Origin: Tahibacter amnicola
Lineage (GTDB): Bacteria; Pseudomonadota; Gammaproteobacteria; Xanthomonadales; Rhodanobacteraceae
DNA length: 64,000 nucleotides
Direction: 5' to 3'
NCBI RefSeq assembly: GCF_025398735.1
Contig: NZ_CP104694.1
Location: 1,637,001-1,701,000, forward strand
Shown: positions 46,997 to 56,662 of the stretch, one piece after another
Position numbering within the stretch: the stretch's first letter is position 1
How the letters are laid out: every line of letters begins with the position of its first letter
Made by a program: the position numbers and the translations under genes
The notes under the pieces: generated by a model
Databases searched by the model: none
Told to the model about the DNA's origin: nothing
Seen by the model: only the letters and a program-made list of their open reading frames with translations

Positions 46997-47117
46997 TGAT
47001 CAGCTCAGCCGGCGGATTTGCGGCACAGATGATGCACCCGTGGCAACTGCTGGCGTGAAGGGGCGTTCGGAGTGACTGAGTGGGCTGCGGTGCCGCCCAC
47101 TGGTTGCCGCGTTCGCG

Positions 47118-48719
47118 CTACGCGGCCGCGGCGGCCGCGTCCTTGTGCAGGATGAAGTCGCACGCGCGTTCGGCGATCATCGCCGTCGGCGCGTTGGTGT
47201 TGCCGCCGGGCAGGTTAGGCATGACGGAGGCATCGATCACGCGCAGCCCCTCCAGGCCGTGGACACGCAGTTCCGGATCGACCACGGCCATCGGATCGCG
47301 GCCCATGCGGCAGGTTCCGATGGGGTGGTAGATCGATTCGGCCTTGCGCCGGATGAATGCTTCCAGGTCTGCCTGCGTCGCTGCGCCGGTGCCGGGAAAA
47401 ATCTCGTCACCGCGGTATTTGTCGAACGGCTTCTGCGCCAGGATCTCGCGCGAGATGCGCGCGGCTTCCACCATGCGCCGCAAATCATCGCCTTCGGGAT
47501 CGCTCAGGTAGAGTGGCTGCAGCAGCGGTTTATCTGCCGGATTGGCCGATCGCAGGCGTAGATGGCCGCGGCTCCTGGGGCGCAGTACGCAGGCGTGCAG
47601 GGTGTAGCCGAAACCGGGCAGGCGGTTGCGACCGTGGTCGTCGAGCAATGCCGGCACGAAGTGGAACTGAACGTCGCAGCGCTCGTCCGTCGCCAGCCGT
47701 GAACGCAGGAACCCGCCGGCTTCGGCGATATTGGATGTGCCGATGCCACTGCGGCGCAGCAGGAATTGCAGGGCTATGGCGATATCGTTGGTCCGGTCGT
47801 AGGTGATCGACTGCGTGCAGCGCACCAGCGTGCACACGTCGAGGTGGTCCTGCAGGTTTTCGCCGACACCGGCCAGATCGTGGCTGACGGCGATGCCGTG
47901 GCTACGCAGCGCGTCGGCCGGGCCCACGCCCGAGAGCATCAGCAGTTGCGGTGAATTGATAGCGCCACCGGCCAGGATGACCTCACCGCCTTCGGCTGTC
48001 CGCGAGACGCCGCGATGCAGAAACTTCACACCGGTGGCGCGGGTTCCGCTCAACAGCACGCGTTCGGTCGTGGCGCGTGTCAGCACCGTGAGATTGCGGC
48101 GACCGCGGATACTGCGCAGGTAGCCGGCAGCCATCGAGCAGCGTGCGCCGTCTTTCTGGGTGACCTGGTAGTAGCCGAAACCCGCCTGGCTGGGGCCGTT
48201 GAAATCCGGATTGGGTGTATGGCCGAGGCTGGTCGCCGCATCAATCACCGCCTGCGACAGGGGATTGGTGTGGCGCAGGTCCGATACGCAGAGCGGACCA
48301 TCGCCACCGTGCAGTTCGCTGGCCCCGCGTGTGTTGCATTCGCTGCGGCGGAAGCTTGGCAATACCGCGTCCCAGCGCCAGCGCGGATCGCCGGCAAGTT
48401 CGGCCCACTCGTCATAGTCGCGCGCATCGCCGCGGATATAGCACATGGCGTTGATCGAGCTGGAACCACCCAGCACCTTGCCGCGCGGCCACCACAAACG
48501 GCGATTCTGCAGCTGTGGCTCCGGCTCGGTGTAATAGTCCCAATTGACGCTTTTGTTGCTGACCAGCTTGGCCAGCCCCGCCGGCATGTGGATGAAGGGA
48601 TGCCAGTCGCGTCCGCCGGCCTCCAGCAGCAGGACCCGCGTGCGCGGGTTTTCGCTGAGTCGGTGCGCGAGCACGCAGCCGGCGGATCCGGCGCCGACGA
48701 TGATGTAGTCGTAGGTCAT
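47118..48719 (-). CDS. GMC-family FAD-dependent oxidoreductase (choline/alcohol dehydrogenase-like)
   Basis: Flavoenzyme of 533 residues that would oxidise an alcohol to an aldehyde. It has the FAD-binding VGAGSAG near residue 8, LLLEAGG, the GMC signature 1 region WPRGKVLGGSSSINAM, signature 2 GGAINSPQLLMLSGVGP, and the C-terminal IYHPIGTCRMG and GGNTNAPTAMIAERA, with His in the active-site YHPIGTC. It is close to BetA-like choline dehydrogenases, but no betaine genes are near, so the substrate is open. ATG 48719 starts at MTYDYIIVGAG. Confidence 0.9.
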   Translation of the reverse strand: MTYDYIIVGAGSAGCVLAHRLSENPRTRVLLLEAGGRDWHPFIHMPAGLAKLVSNKSVNWDYYTEPEPQLQNRRLWWPRGKVLGGSSSINAMCYIRGDARDYDEWAELAGDPRWRWDAVLPSFRRSECNTRGASELHGGDGPLCVSDLRHTNPLSQAVIDAATSLGHTPNPDFNGPSQAGFGYYQVTQKDGARCSMAAGYLRSIRGRRNLTVLTRATTERVLLSGTRATGVKFLHRGVSRTAEGGEVILAGGAINSPQLLMLSGVGPADALRSHGIAVSHDLAGVGENLQDHLDVCTLVRCTQSITYDRTNDIAIALQFLLRRSGIGTSNIAEAGGFLRSRLATDERCDVQFHFVPALLDDHGRNRLPGFGYTLHACVLRPRSRGHLRLRSANPADKPLLQPLYLSDPEGDDLRRMVEAARISREILAQKPFDKYRGDEIFPGTGAATQADLEAFIRRKAESIYHPIGTCRMGRDPMAVVDPELRVHGLEGLRVIDASVMPNLPGGNTNAPTAMIAERACDFILHKDAAAAAA

Positions 48720-48798
48720 GTAACAGCCCTGGGGAGGACGCACCCGAGGCTAGGCCCGGTGCATAGAGCAGATGCTCCATCGCACTGCAGCATCGCGC

Positions 48799-49599
48799 TC
48801 AATCCAGCACGTGGACCGCGTCACCGCGGTGGATGACGCCGCTGCCGCGCGGGATGAGGTTCTGCCCGAAGGTGACGCCGGACGGGGAACGGCGATACGT
48901 GGTCAGCGTCCGCAGTGGCTCGCCGGACGGGTCGCGTTCGCCGCGGGCCGGATCGACCGTCGTGAACACGCAGCGCGTGCAGGGCTTGACCACATCGAAC
49001 TCGACCTCGCCGATGCGGACCCGGCGCCACTGGTCTTCCGCGTGGGGCGCAGTGCCGTCAACCACCAGGTTGGGCCGGAAGCGCAGGATCGAAATGGGTG
49101 TGGCAAGGCGCGCGTTGAGGTGGTCAAGCGCCGCCTGGGAGATGAGCAGCACCGGAAACCCGTCGGCGAAGCTCACTTCGTCTTCGGCCTGCGCGTACGT
49201 TGGATCGACCGGACGTCGCGCTGCCGCATCCATGAATACCAGACGGGCGGGCTGGCCAAGAAAGCGGCTGACCCATTCGGACGCGGTACTGTCGGCGGCA
49301 ACGGCGTCGATGGAGTCGCGCCAGACGTTGACTGCGCAACGCGCACCATCGGCGGGCTCGGCGACCGTCACCGGCGGCATGCCGGGCGCGCTCATGCGCA
49401 ACCCGCCGGCGACCGGTTCGGCCTGCAGCAGCGGCAGGCGCGCGTGCTGGCGGCCGGTGACGAACTTGCCGTCGGCATCCACGATCATCCAGCGGCGATC
49501 GTGGATGAGCCCGCGCTTTTCGACGGTGGCTGACGCGGATGGCAGTGGCGCGCAGGATTTGACCGGATAGAGGTGCAGTTCGGAGAGCGTCGGTTTCAT
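48799..49599 (-). CDS. MOSC-domain protein (YcbX-like)
   Basis: Molybdenum-cofactor-binding type protein of 266 residues. The N-terminal MOSC_N barrel (LSELHLYPVKSCAPL; RGLIHDRRWMIVD) is followed by a MOSC domain with FRPNLVVDG and the conserved Cys region VKPCTRCVFTTVDP; Cys is the proposed Mo ligand. Such proteins reduce N-hydroxylated compounds or transfer sulfur. E. coli YcbX has an extra ferredoxin domain that is absent here. Divergent from the transporter gene; ATG 49599 opens the conserved N-terminus. Confidence 0.87.
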   Translation of the reverse strand: MKPTLSELHLYPVKSCAPLPSASATVEKRGLIHDRRWMIVDADGKFVTGRQHARLPLLQAEPVAGGLRMSAPGMPPVTVAEPADGARCAVNVWRDSIDAVAADSTASEWVSRFLGQPARLVFMDAAARRPVDPTYAQAEDEVSFADGFPVLLISQAALDHLNARLATPISILRFRPNLVVDGTAPHAEDQWRRVRIGEVEFDVVKPCTRCVFTTVDPARGERDPSGEPLRTLTTYRRSPSGVTFGQNLIPRGSGVIHRGDAVHVLD

Positions 49600-49674
49600 C
49601 CGCCGATTATGCGCGATCCGGTCGATTCGGTTAGGCTTGCGCCGCCACAACCAGGGCCATTCAGCGGATCACGC

Positions 49675-50955
49675 GTGACGAAACGGATTGCGGTCGAACG
49701 GCACGAGTGGACTGCGTTGGGCGTCTCGTTCGCCTATTTTTTCTGCGTGCTGGCGGCGTACTACATCGTGCGCCCGGTGCGTGAGCAGCTCTCGGCGGCG
49801 GTCGGGTCCACGCAGCTGCCGATCTTCTTCCTGGCCACGTTTCTCGCCACGCTGTTGCTGACGCCGGTGTTCGGCATGTTGGCCGCGCGCTGGCGACGCA
49901 GCCGTTTCGTGCCGGCGGTATACCTGTTCTTCCTGGGCTGCGTCCTGCTGTTCATTCCGCTGTTCCAGATGCAGGACGTGATCGGTGCGAAGGTGCTCGG
50001 ATCGGTATTTTTTGTCTGGGTCAGTGTGTTCAACCTGTTCGTTGTCGCCGTGTTCTGGAGCTTCATGGCCGACATCTTCGATACCGGTCAGGCACGCCGG
50101 CTGTTTCCGATCATCGCCGTTGGCGGTGCGCTGGGTGCCATCGTCGGACCCTACATGACCGGCGCCCTGGTCCATCGGATCGGGGTCTCGGGGCTGCTGG
50201 TGATGTCCGCGCTGTTCCTTGCGGTGTGTATCGGCTGCATCCTGTTTCTGTCGGAATGGTCGCGACGCCATCCCGTGGACGGTGACACGACGCGGGGAGA
50301 ACGGGTGATCGGCGGCAGCATCCTGGCCGGCATCATCGGGACGCTGCGCGATCCGCTGTTGCGGCGCATGGCCGTGCTGACCCTCCTGGCGGAATTGGTC
50401 GGCACGGTGATCTATGCCTTCCAGGTCGATTTCATCGGCGCGCAATTTCCGACCCGGGAACTGCGCATCGAATTCGCGTCCAAGCTGGACCTGTGCACCA
50501 ATCTCTTGCAGATCCTGCTGCAGACGACGCTCACCCGCGCCATCCTGGTGCGCTCCGGTCCGGCCGCCGCGCTGCTCCTGGACGGGGTGATCAAGACCGT
50601 GATGCTGGCGGGTCTGGCGCTCATCGGCGGCGAGTGGATCATCCTGGTGGCCCTGGTCACCCGGGCAGCGGGCTACGGTGTGTTCAAGCCGGCCGCCGAT
50701 ACGATCTACACGCAGATCGGTGCGGAAGGCCGCTACAAGGGCAAGGGCTTTATCGACACGGCCGTCTGGCGCCTGAGTGATCTGGCCACCACGTCGGGCA
50801 TCACTCTGCTGCGCGGCCTCGGCATGGGGGTTGGCCACATCGCCCTGCTGACCGCCGGTATCGCAGGTGCCATGGCCTGGCTGGGCTGGCGTGTGGCGCG
50901 GGCGGGTGAATTCAAGGGTGCGAATCCGCAACCGGACGTTAACCGCCCCGCCTGA
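49675..50955 (+). CDS. NTT/ADP-ATP translocase-like major facilitator protein
   Basis: Integral membrane protein with about 12 predicted helices (426 residues). The signature VSFAYFFCVLAAYYIVRPVREQL and later GVFKPAADTIYTQIGAEGRYKGKGF identify the NTP/NDP-antiporter-like MFS family. Free-living bacteria carry such paralogues, but nucleotide exchange is not established for them. Start choice is uncertain: GTG 49675 leaves room for divergent promoters; ATG 49609 is in frame but only 9 bp from the MOSC start. Confidence 0.82.
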   Translation: MTKRIAVERHEWTALGVSFAYFFCVLAAYYIVRPVREQLSAAVGSTQLPIFFLATFLATLLLTPVFGMLAARWRRSRFVPAVYLFFLGCVLLFIPLFQMQDVIGAKVLGSVFFVWVSVFNLFVVAVFWSFMADIFDTGQARRLFPIIAVGGALGAIVGPYMTGALVHRIGVSGLLVMSALFLAVCIGCILFLSEWSRRHPVDGDTTRGERVIGGSILAGIIGTLRDPLLRRMAVLTLLAELVGTVIYAFQVDFIGAQFPTRELRIEFASKLDLCTNLLQILLQTTLTRAILVRSGPAAALLLDGVIKTVMLAGLALIGGEWIILVALVTRAAGYGVFKPAADTIYTQIGAEGRYKGKGFIDTAVWRLSDLATTSGITLLRGLGMGVGHIALLTAGIAGAMAWLGWRVARAGEFKGANPQPDVNRPA

Positions 50956-51014
50956 CCCCTTACACTCCCGCCGTCCGTTGCAGTGATCCCTTTGCCATGA
51001 CCAGGGAGTTCGTC

Positions 51015-54000
51015 ATGCGTCGTCTCGCATTGCTGCTATCCGCCGTTTTGCTGAGTGTGTCGGTCCAGGCGCAAGCACCGCCGAGGGAACTTCCTCCGGA
51101 GTCGATACCGCCGGTGCTGCGCGACTGGCGCGGCTGGGTGATGAAGGGGTGGGAGCACTACGCCTGCCCGATGATCACCATCCCGGGCGAAGCGATGAGT
51201 GCCACGCACTGCGCCTGGCCCGGCAAACTCACCCTGGATGCCCGGGCTGATGGCGTTGATTTCGCCCAGCAGTGGCGCGTGGAGGCGCCGGCCTGGGTGG
51301 CCATGCCCGGGTCCGAGGACTACTGGCCGCAGGATGTGCAGGCCAATGGCCAGCCCGTCCCGGTCCTCAATCACGATGACCAGCCGATGGTGCACCTCGC
51401 CGCCGGCACCTATGCGATCAAGGGCCGTATTCACTGGGTGCAGCGCCCGCAGCAGCTGGAAGTGCCGGAAACGGTCGCGCTGGTCGAGTTGCGCGTCGAC
51501 GGCAAGGTAGTCACGCCACTGGAACGCCAGGGCGAATCGCTCACTCTGGGCCGCGGTGAAGTGGCCGAACCCGAGGCGGACGCCATGTCGGTCGAGGTTT
51601 TCCGCAAGCTGACCGATTCCCTGCCGGCGCAATTGGAAACGCGGCTGGTGCTGAAGGTTTCCGGCCAGGCTCGCGAGGAGACCGTGGGGCCCGCCTTGCC
51701 GGCTGGTTTCGTCGCGACGTCCCTTACCGGCGATATTCCGGCGCGCCTGGACAGCGAAGGGCAGTTGCACCTGCAGGTGCAGCCGGGCACGCGCCAGGTG
51801 GTGCTGCAATCGCGCGCCACCGCACCGCTGACGCAGGTGACGCGCCCTGCGACCCAGGACCCCTGGCCGGCCCAGGAGGTATGGAGTTTCCAGGCCGAAA
51901 ACTGGCGCCGTGTCGTGGGCGCCAGCAGCGACCAGCCGATTGATCCGGCGCAGTCGGGGGTGCCCGGCGAGTGGCGCGGCTTGCCGGCCTTCGCCATGAA
52001 TGCGGACACGGCCTTGACGCTGGAAGAGCGTTCCCGCGGCCTGTCCGAGGACAATGCCAACCGGCTGACCCTGTCGCGGCAGGTGTGGATGCAGTTCGAT
52101 GGTGCCGCGATGTATGCCAAGGACACGGTCCAGGGCACCCTGCGGCGTGACTGGCGCATGGATGTGGCTGCCCCCTATTTGCTGGAACGTGCCGAATCCG
52201 GTGGCGCAGGCTTGCTGGTCACGCGTCCGGCAAAGGGCGGTGAACGCACCGGCGTGGAGCTGCGCCAGGTCAATGTGGACATGCAGGCGGGCGTGCGCAT
52301 CGCCAAGGGTGGCGGCGAGTTGCCGGTTGCCGGATGGGAGCAGTCGTTCGATGCCATCTCCTGGAGCCTGCGCCTGCCGAACGGGTACCGCCTGCTGGCT
52401 GCGCCCGGTGCTGACCAGGCCCGCGGCAGCTGGATCTCGCGGTGGACGTTGCTTGACGTCTTCCTGGTGGCGATCGTAGCCCTGCTGATCGGCCGGCTGC
52501 TCGGCTGGGTCGGGGCGGCCATCGGGCTGGGCTATCTTGTTTTCGGGTATCACGAATACGGTTCGCCGATCTGGACACTGCTCGGCGCCGCCATGTTGAC
52601 CTTGCTCGCACGGGCGCTGCCGGTGGGACGACTGCAGAACACCGCCACGCTCCTGGGCCGCCTCTGCCTGGTGATGCTGGCGCTGATCAGCCTGCCGTTC
52701 GCGGCGGCGCAGCTGCGTTATGCGCTTTATCCACAACTGGAACGGGGCTATGTAGCCGCCGTGCCGGTGGCCGATCAACTGATGGGCATGCTGGCCAACC
52801 AGGCTGAAGCGCCGATGGCCGCTGGCATACCGATGGATGCGCCTGTCCAGCAGTACGCCGAGGAAGAGGCCACGCCGATGTCCGTTCCGGCTCCGCCGCC
52901 TGCTCCGGCCGCTCCACCAGCGCCGGTCGCCGAAGGCGTGCCGCAAGCCAAGGGAGACCAGTCCCTGGACAAGGTCGAGGTGACCGGCAGCCGCATTCGG
53001 CGTGCTGCCGAGGCGGTAGGTTCATCCGTGCAGACGCGGATGGCCAAGCCGAAGGCCATGCCCGTCCAGCGCTATGCCAAGAACACCGTCATCCAGGCCG
53101 GCCGCGGCGAGCCGTCATGGAACTATGGACAAGTGTACAGCCTGACCTGGAGCGGCCCGGTGTTGCCGGAACAGAAGGTGCGCCTGGTGATTGCACCGCC
53201 CTGGGTGGTGCGGCCGCTGCGCGTGATCATGGTGCTGCTGCTGGCCTGGACCATCGCCACGCTGGCACGGCGACTGTTCGCGGGTATCCGTCGGACGGGA
53301 ACGCCAGTGGCGGCAGCGTCGGCGTCCCTGGCCATGGCGCTGGCGCTGGGTGCCAGCCTGTTCGCGCCGGTGCCGGCGCGGGCGCAGGAGATTCCCAACG
53401 ATGCGCTGCTTCAACAACTGCGCGAACGTCTGACCGAAGCACCCCGATGCGCGCCCGGCTGCGGATTCGCGGCGCGCGCCGACGTCAAGGCCAGCGACGA
53501 CTCCCTGGAACTGGCACTTGAGATTCACGCGGGCGAGCGGATTGCGGTGCCGTTCCCGGGCGGCGACCGCAGCCTGGCGCTGGCCGAGCTGCGCATCGAC
53601 GGCCAGCCGCTGGAACACGTTGCCAATCACGAGGGGCACGCGCTCATTGCGGTGCCGCGCGGCGTGCACCGGGTGTGGGCGCGCTATGCCGTCGTCGAGT
53701 CGGACCAGATCTCGCTGAGCTTTCCGCTGCCTCCGGCACACGTCCGGCTGGACCTGGGAGGGTGGCAGGCCGACGGCGTGAGCGAGAACCGCCTGCTGGG
53801 CGACACCCTGACCCTCAACCGCGAGCGCACGGCCGCCGCGGGACCTGCGCGCGGCGTCGCGCAGCAGTTTCCGCCCTACGTGCGGATTGAACGTACCCTG
53901 GTGATTGACCTGGAATGGCGTGTTTCCACCCGCGTGTGGCGCCTGGCGCCCAGCGAGGGCGGCTTCTCGGTGTCGGTGCCGCTGGTGGAAGGCGAACAGG

Positions 54001-55286
54001 TCACCACGCCGGACACCAAGGTGGAAAACGGCAAGGTCATTGCGTCGTTTGATGCCGACAGCAGCAGCGTGGCGTGGGAGAGTACGCTGTCCCGTCGCGA
54101 TGCGGTCACGTTGGCGGCACCGACGCTGGGCGACCGGGCGGAGGTCTGGAAGGTTGTGCTCAGCCCCACCTGGCACGGCGAATTTGCCGGCCTGCCCCAG
54201 TCGCCGGTGGCGCACAGCACTGACCAATGGGTGCACGAGTTCCATCCGCTACCCGAAGAGAAGCTGACCGTCACGTTGACGCGTCCCGAGGCGGTTGCCG
54301 GCAAGAGCGTGGCGATCGACGAAGTGACGTTACAGACAGCCGCCGGCCGACGGGCCGTGGATTCGACGCTGGAACTGGTTCTGCGTGGCACCCAGGGCGG
54401 CGAGCACGGCATTGGCCTTCCTGCCGGTTCCGAGCTGCTGTCGGTGACGATGGACGGAGCGGTGGTCAATCTGCAGCCGCGTGACAACCGCCTGAGTCTG
54501 CCACTGTCCCCGGGCGTGAAACGCTATCGCATCACCGTGCGGCAGGCCCAGGAAATGGGTCTGCGCTCGCGCACGCCGACCTTCGACCTGGGCCTGCCTT
54601 CGGCCAATGTCCGGCTGGCGCTGACTCTGCCGGACGACCGCTGGGTGCTGTTTACCTGGGGCCCGAAGATGGGGCCGGCTGTGTTGTACTGGGGCGAGCT
54701 GGTCGTGATGGCCCTGCTGGCCTTCGGCCTGGCGCGCACGCGGCGTACGCCGCTGACGCTGTGGCATTGGCTGCTGCTGGGATGGGGTTTTTCCACGGCG
54801 TCCTGGTTTGCACTCGCGCTCGTGGCCGCCTGGCTGTTCGCGATGGATTGGCGTTCGCGCAATCAGCCGGTATCCGGCGCACTGTTCAACCTGGCCCAGG
54901 TGGGCCTGGCCTTCCTCACCGTGATCGCGCTGGTCTGTGCGGTGGGCGGCGTGTGGACGGGACTGCTCGGCGATCCGGACATGAGCGTCACGGGCAATGG
55001 ATCGTGGGCGCGCAGCCTGCGCTGGTTTGCCGACCAGAGCGAGGGGATTTTGCCGGGAGCAGGGGCATTGACCCTGCCGATCTGGCTGTTCCGCGTGGCC
55101 ATGCTCGCCTGGGCGCTGTGGATGGCCTATGCGCTCACGCGCTGGCTGCGCTGGGCCTTCAACGCCTGGTCGAACGGTGGCTACTGGCGCAGTCGTCCGG
55201 CACCGTTGCCCAAGCCGCCGCGGCATGTCGAAGAGACGCCAGTCGCACCTGAATCACCGGCGCCGTCGGGTGATGCGACGCCATGA
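51015..55286 (+). CDS. Giant multi-pass membrane protein with two periplasmic modules and an internal VTGSRIRR motif
   Basis: Protein of 1423 residues, family not recognised. Order: signal peptide ([18 protein letters not shown]); beta-rich periplasmic module (~25-470); about five membrane helices (~475-580); Pro/Ala-rich linker (~605-645); a TonB-receptor-like motif [14 protein letters not shown] at ~651; another helix pair near 730-790, the second ending like a signal peptide ([10 protein letters not shown]); a second periplasmic beta module (~800-1205); and a C-terminal helix bundle (~1215-1400). The halves look like two tandem versions of one design. AGGGAG before ATG 51015 is better than ATG 50997. 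prmC overlaps its 3' end. Confidence 0.75.
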   Translation: MRRLALLLSAVLLSVSVQAQAPPRELPPESIPPVLRDWRGWVMKGWEHYACPMITIPGEAMSATHCAWPGKLTLDARADGVDFAQQWRVEAPAWVAMPGSEDYWPQDVQANGQPVPVLNHDDQPMVHLAAGTYAIKGRIHWVQRPQQLEVPETVALVELRVDGKVVTPLERQGESLTLGRGEVAEPEADAMSVEVFRKLTDSLPAQLETRLVLKVSGQAREETVGPALPAGFVATSLTGDIPARLDSEGQLHLQVQPGTRQVVLQSRATAPLTQVTRPATQDPWPAQEVWSFQAENWRRVVGASSDQPIDPAQSGVPGEWRGLPAFAMNADTALTLEERSRGLSEDNANRLTLSRQVWMQFDGAAMYAKDTVQGTLRRDWRMDVAAPYLLERAESGGAGLLVTRPAKGGERTGVELRQVNVDMQAGVRIAKGGGELPVAGWEQSFDAISWSLRLPNGYRLLAAPGADQARGSWISRWTLLDVFLVAIVALLIGRLLGWVGAAIGLGYLVFGYHEYGSPIWTLLGAAMLTLLARALPVGRLQNTATLLGRLCLVMLALISLPFAAAQLRYALYPQLERGYVAAVPVADQLMGMLANQAEAPMAAGIPMDAPVQQYAEEEATPMSVPAPPPAPAAPPAPVAEGVPQAKGDQSLDKVEVTGSRIRRAAEAVGSSVQTRMAKPKAMPVQRYAKNTVIQAGRGEPSWNYGQVYSLTWSGPVLPEQKVRLVIAPPWVVRPLRVIMVLLLAWTIATLARRLFAGIRRTGTPVAAASASLAMALALGASLFAPVPARAQEIPNDALLQQLRERLTEAPRCAPGCGFAARADVKASDDSLELALEIHAGERIAVPFPGGDRSLALAELRIDGQPLEHVANHEGHALIAVPRGVHRVWARYAVVESDQISLSFPLPPAHVRLDLGGWQADGVSENRLLGDTLTLNRERTAAAGPARGVAQQFPPYVRIERTLVIDLEWRVSTRVWRLAPSEGGFSVSVPLVEGEQVTTPDTKVENGKVIASFDADSSSVAWESTLSRRDAVTLAAPTLGDRAEVWKVVLSPTWHGEFAGLPQSPVAHSTDQWVHEFHPLPEEKLTVTLTRPEAVAGKSVAIDEVTLQTAAGRRAVDSTLELVLRGTQGGEHGIGLPAGSELLSVTMDGAVVNLQPRDNRLSLPLSPGVKRYRITVRQAQEMGLRSRTPTFDLGLPSANVRLALTLPDDRWVLFTWGPKMGPAVLYWGELVVMALLAFGLARTRRTPLTLWHWLLLGWGFSTASWFALALVAAWLFAMDWRSRNQPVSGALFNLAQVGLAFLTVIALVCAVGGVWTGLLGDPDMSVTGNGSWARSLRWFADQSEGILPGAGALTLPIWLFRVAMLAWALWMAYALTRWLRWAFNAWSNGGYWRSRPAPLPKPPRHVEETPVAPESPAPSGDATP

Positions 55287-56160
55287 TGGCGCACCGGTGC
55301 GTGCGGAATCCGCAGTGACCGACGTTCGTTCGGCGCTGCGCCGCGGCGCTGCCACCCTTGCCGGTGACAGCGCCGCCCGCGAGGCGGAACTGTTGTTGCT
55401 GCACGCGCTGGGCAAGCCGCGCGTGTGGCTCTATGCGCACGGCGATGACGCGCTCGACGAGGACGTGCTGTGCCACTTCGAAAACCTGCTGGCCCGCCGT
55501 GCGGCGGGCGAGCCGGTGGCCTACATCCTGGGGCGGCGCGAGTTCTGGACCCTGTCGCTGGAAGTCACGCCGGCGACCCTGATCCCGCGACCGGAAACCG
55601 AATTGCTGGTCGAATTGGCCTTGTCCCGGATTCCACTTCACACACACGTGGATATTGCGGACCTTGGCACCGGCACGGGCGCCATTGCGCTTGCGATTGC
55701 CAGCGAGCGGCCGCAGGCGCGGGTATTGGCGACGGACCAGAGCAGGGACGCCTTGTCGGTCGCGCGACGCAATGCGTCGACGAACGGCATTCGCAATGTC
55801 GACTTTGCCCAGGGCAACTGGGGCCTGGCCCTGGGCGATGCGCGTTTCCACGGCATCGTCTCCAATCCGCCGTACATCGCCGCGGCAGATCCGCACCTGT
55901 CCCAGGGAGACCTGCGGCACGAACCGATCACCGCGTTGGCGTCGGGTCCGGATGGACTGGACGATATCCGCCAGATCTGCGCTGACGCCGGCAGGCACCT
56001 GCATCCCAACGGGTGGGTGCTGCTCGAACATGGGTACGACCAGGGTGACGCCGTGCGCGAAGTGCTACGCCGTTCCGGCTTTTGCGACGTCGCGACATGG
56101 AAGGATATCGAGCAGCGCGACCGCGTCAGCGGTGGATCCTGGCCGGCGGACGCCGGCTAG
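55273..56160 (+). CDS. prmC: Peptide chain release factor N5-glutamine methyltransferase
   Basis: SAM-dependent enzyme that methylates the GGQ glutamine of release factors RF1 and RF2. It has 295 residues, close to family length, with the N-terminal helical domain, [21 protein letters not shown], motif [11 protein letters not shown] (131-140) and the catalytic NPPY (198-201). It overlaps the giant membrane protein gene by 14 bp. ATG 55273 is taken; GTG 55297 is possible. Confidence 0.92.
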   Translation: MRRHDGAPVRAESAVTDVRSALRRGAATLAGDSAAREAELLLLHALGKPRVWLYAHGDDALDEDVLCHFENLLARRAAGEPVAYILGRREFWTLSLEVTPATLIPRPETELLVELALSRIPLHTHVDIADLGTGTGAIALAIASERPQARVLATDQSRDALSVARRNASTNGIRNVDFAQGNWGLALGDARFHGIVSNPPYIAAADPHLSQGDLRHEPITALASGPDGLDDIRQICADAGRHLHPNGWVLLEHGYDQGDAVREVLRRSGFCDVATWKDIEQRDRVSGGSWPADAG

Positions 56161-56543
56161 ACGGAAGTCGGGCTGGCCCGTGCTGCCCGATCGGTTATCG
56201 TCCGCGGTGATCGACCGCTTTGCGCCCGTTTTCATCCTGCCGTCGCCCGGAAGCCGGGCAACCGCGCGGAGTGGGGTGCCAAAGTGTGACCGGGTTCGCA
56301 CATCCCCTGTGCGATGGATCGCCTGGCAACTGGCCAGCACCTCTCGGACATCCCTCCTTCGAATCCGGAACATACGCTCCAGGCCACATGGCTGGTGTGG
56401 CCCTCCGCCACGGAGCTGTTTTCGCGCTCCATTGCACAGCGACAGCCGGGAGGCAGGCGCGGCGGAAACCTAACGGGCTGGCGGCTACGGTCGCTGCCCA
56501 CGGATGTGCCAGTAGCCCCCGCCCGAGTGCGGGGGCTTTTTTT
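56161..56543 (+). ncRNA. Unassigned transcribed region (possible sRNA or long 3' UTR) ending in a terminator
   Basis: About 350 bp after prmC ends in a strong intrinsic terminator (56514-56543). It has several local inverted repeats (for example CCGGAAGCCGG; GTGCGA...TCGCAC) and no convincing protein on either strand. It may be the prmC 3' UTR or an independent small RNA. I could not match it to rnpB, 6S, tmRNA or a riboswitch. Confidence 0.3.
56514..56543 (+). terminator. Rho-independent terminator
   Basis: AGCCCCCGC (56514-56522) and GCGGGGGCT (56529-56537) form a 9-bp stem with a six-base loop, followed by seven T's. Confidence 0.92.
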
Positions 56544-56662
56544 GTGCGCCCGCCAGGACGGAAGCGCACCAGGAAATGATCTCAGAGGACCGAAAGATTC
56601 TTCCCTGTTCCTCGCATGGGCCACCAGACACGGCGTGCGCCTATACCCGAGGATTTTCTACG

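Noticed and set aside
47118-48719. Naming the GMC enzyme betA.
   Set aside because: No betB, betI or choline transporter nearby, and GMC enzymes are too diverse for substrate assignment from sequence alone.
56340-56390. TTCGAATCC near 56365 resembles a tRNA T-loop.
   Set aside because: No flanking T-stem, anticodon arm or acceptor stem can be drawn.
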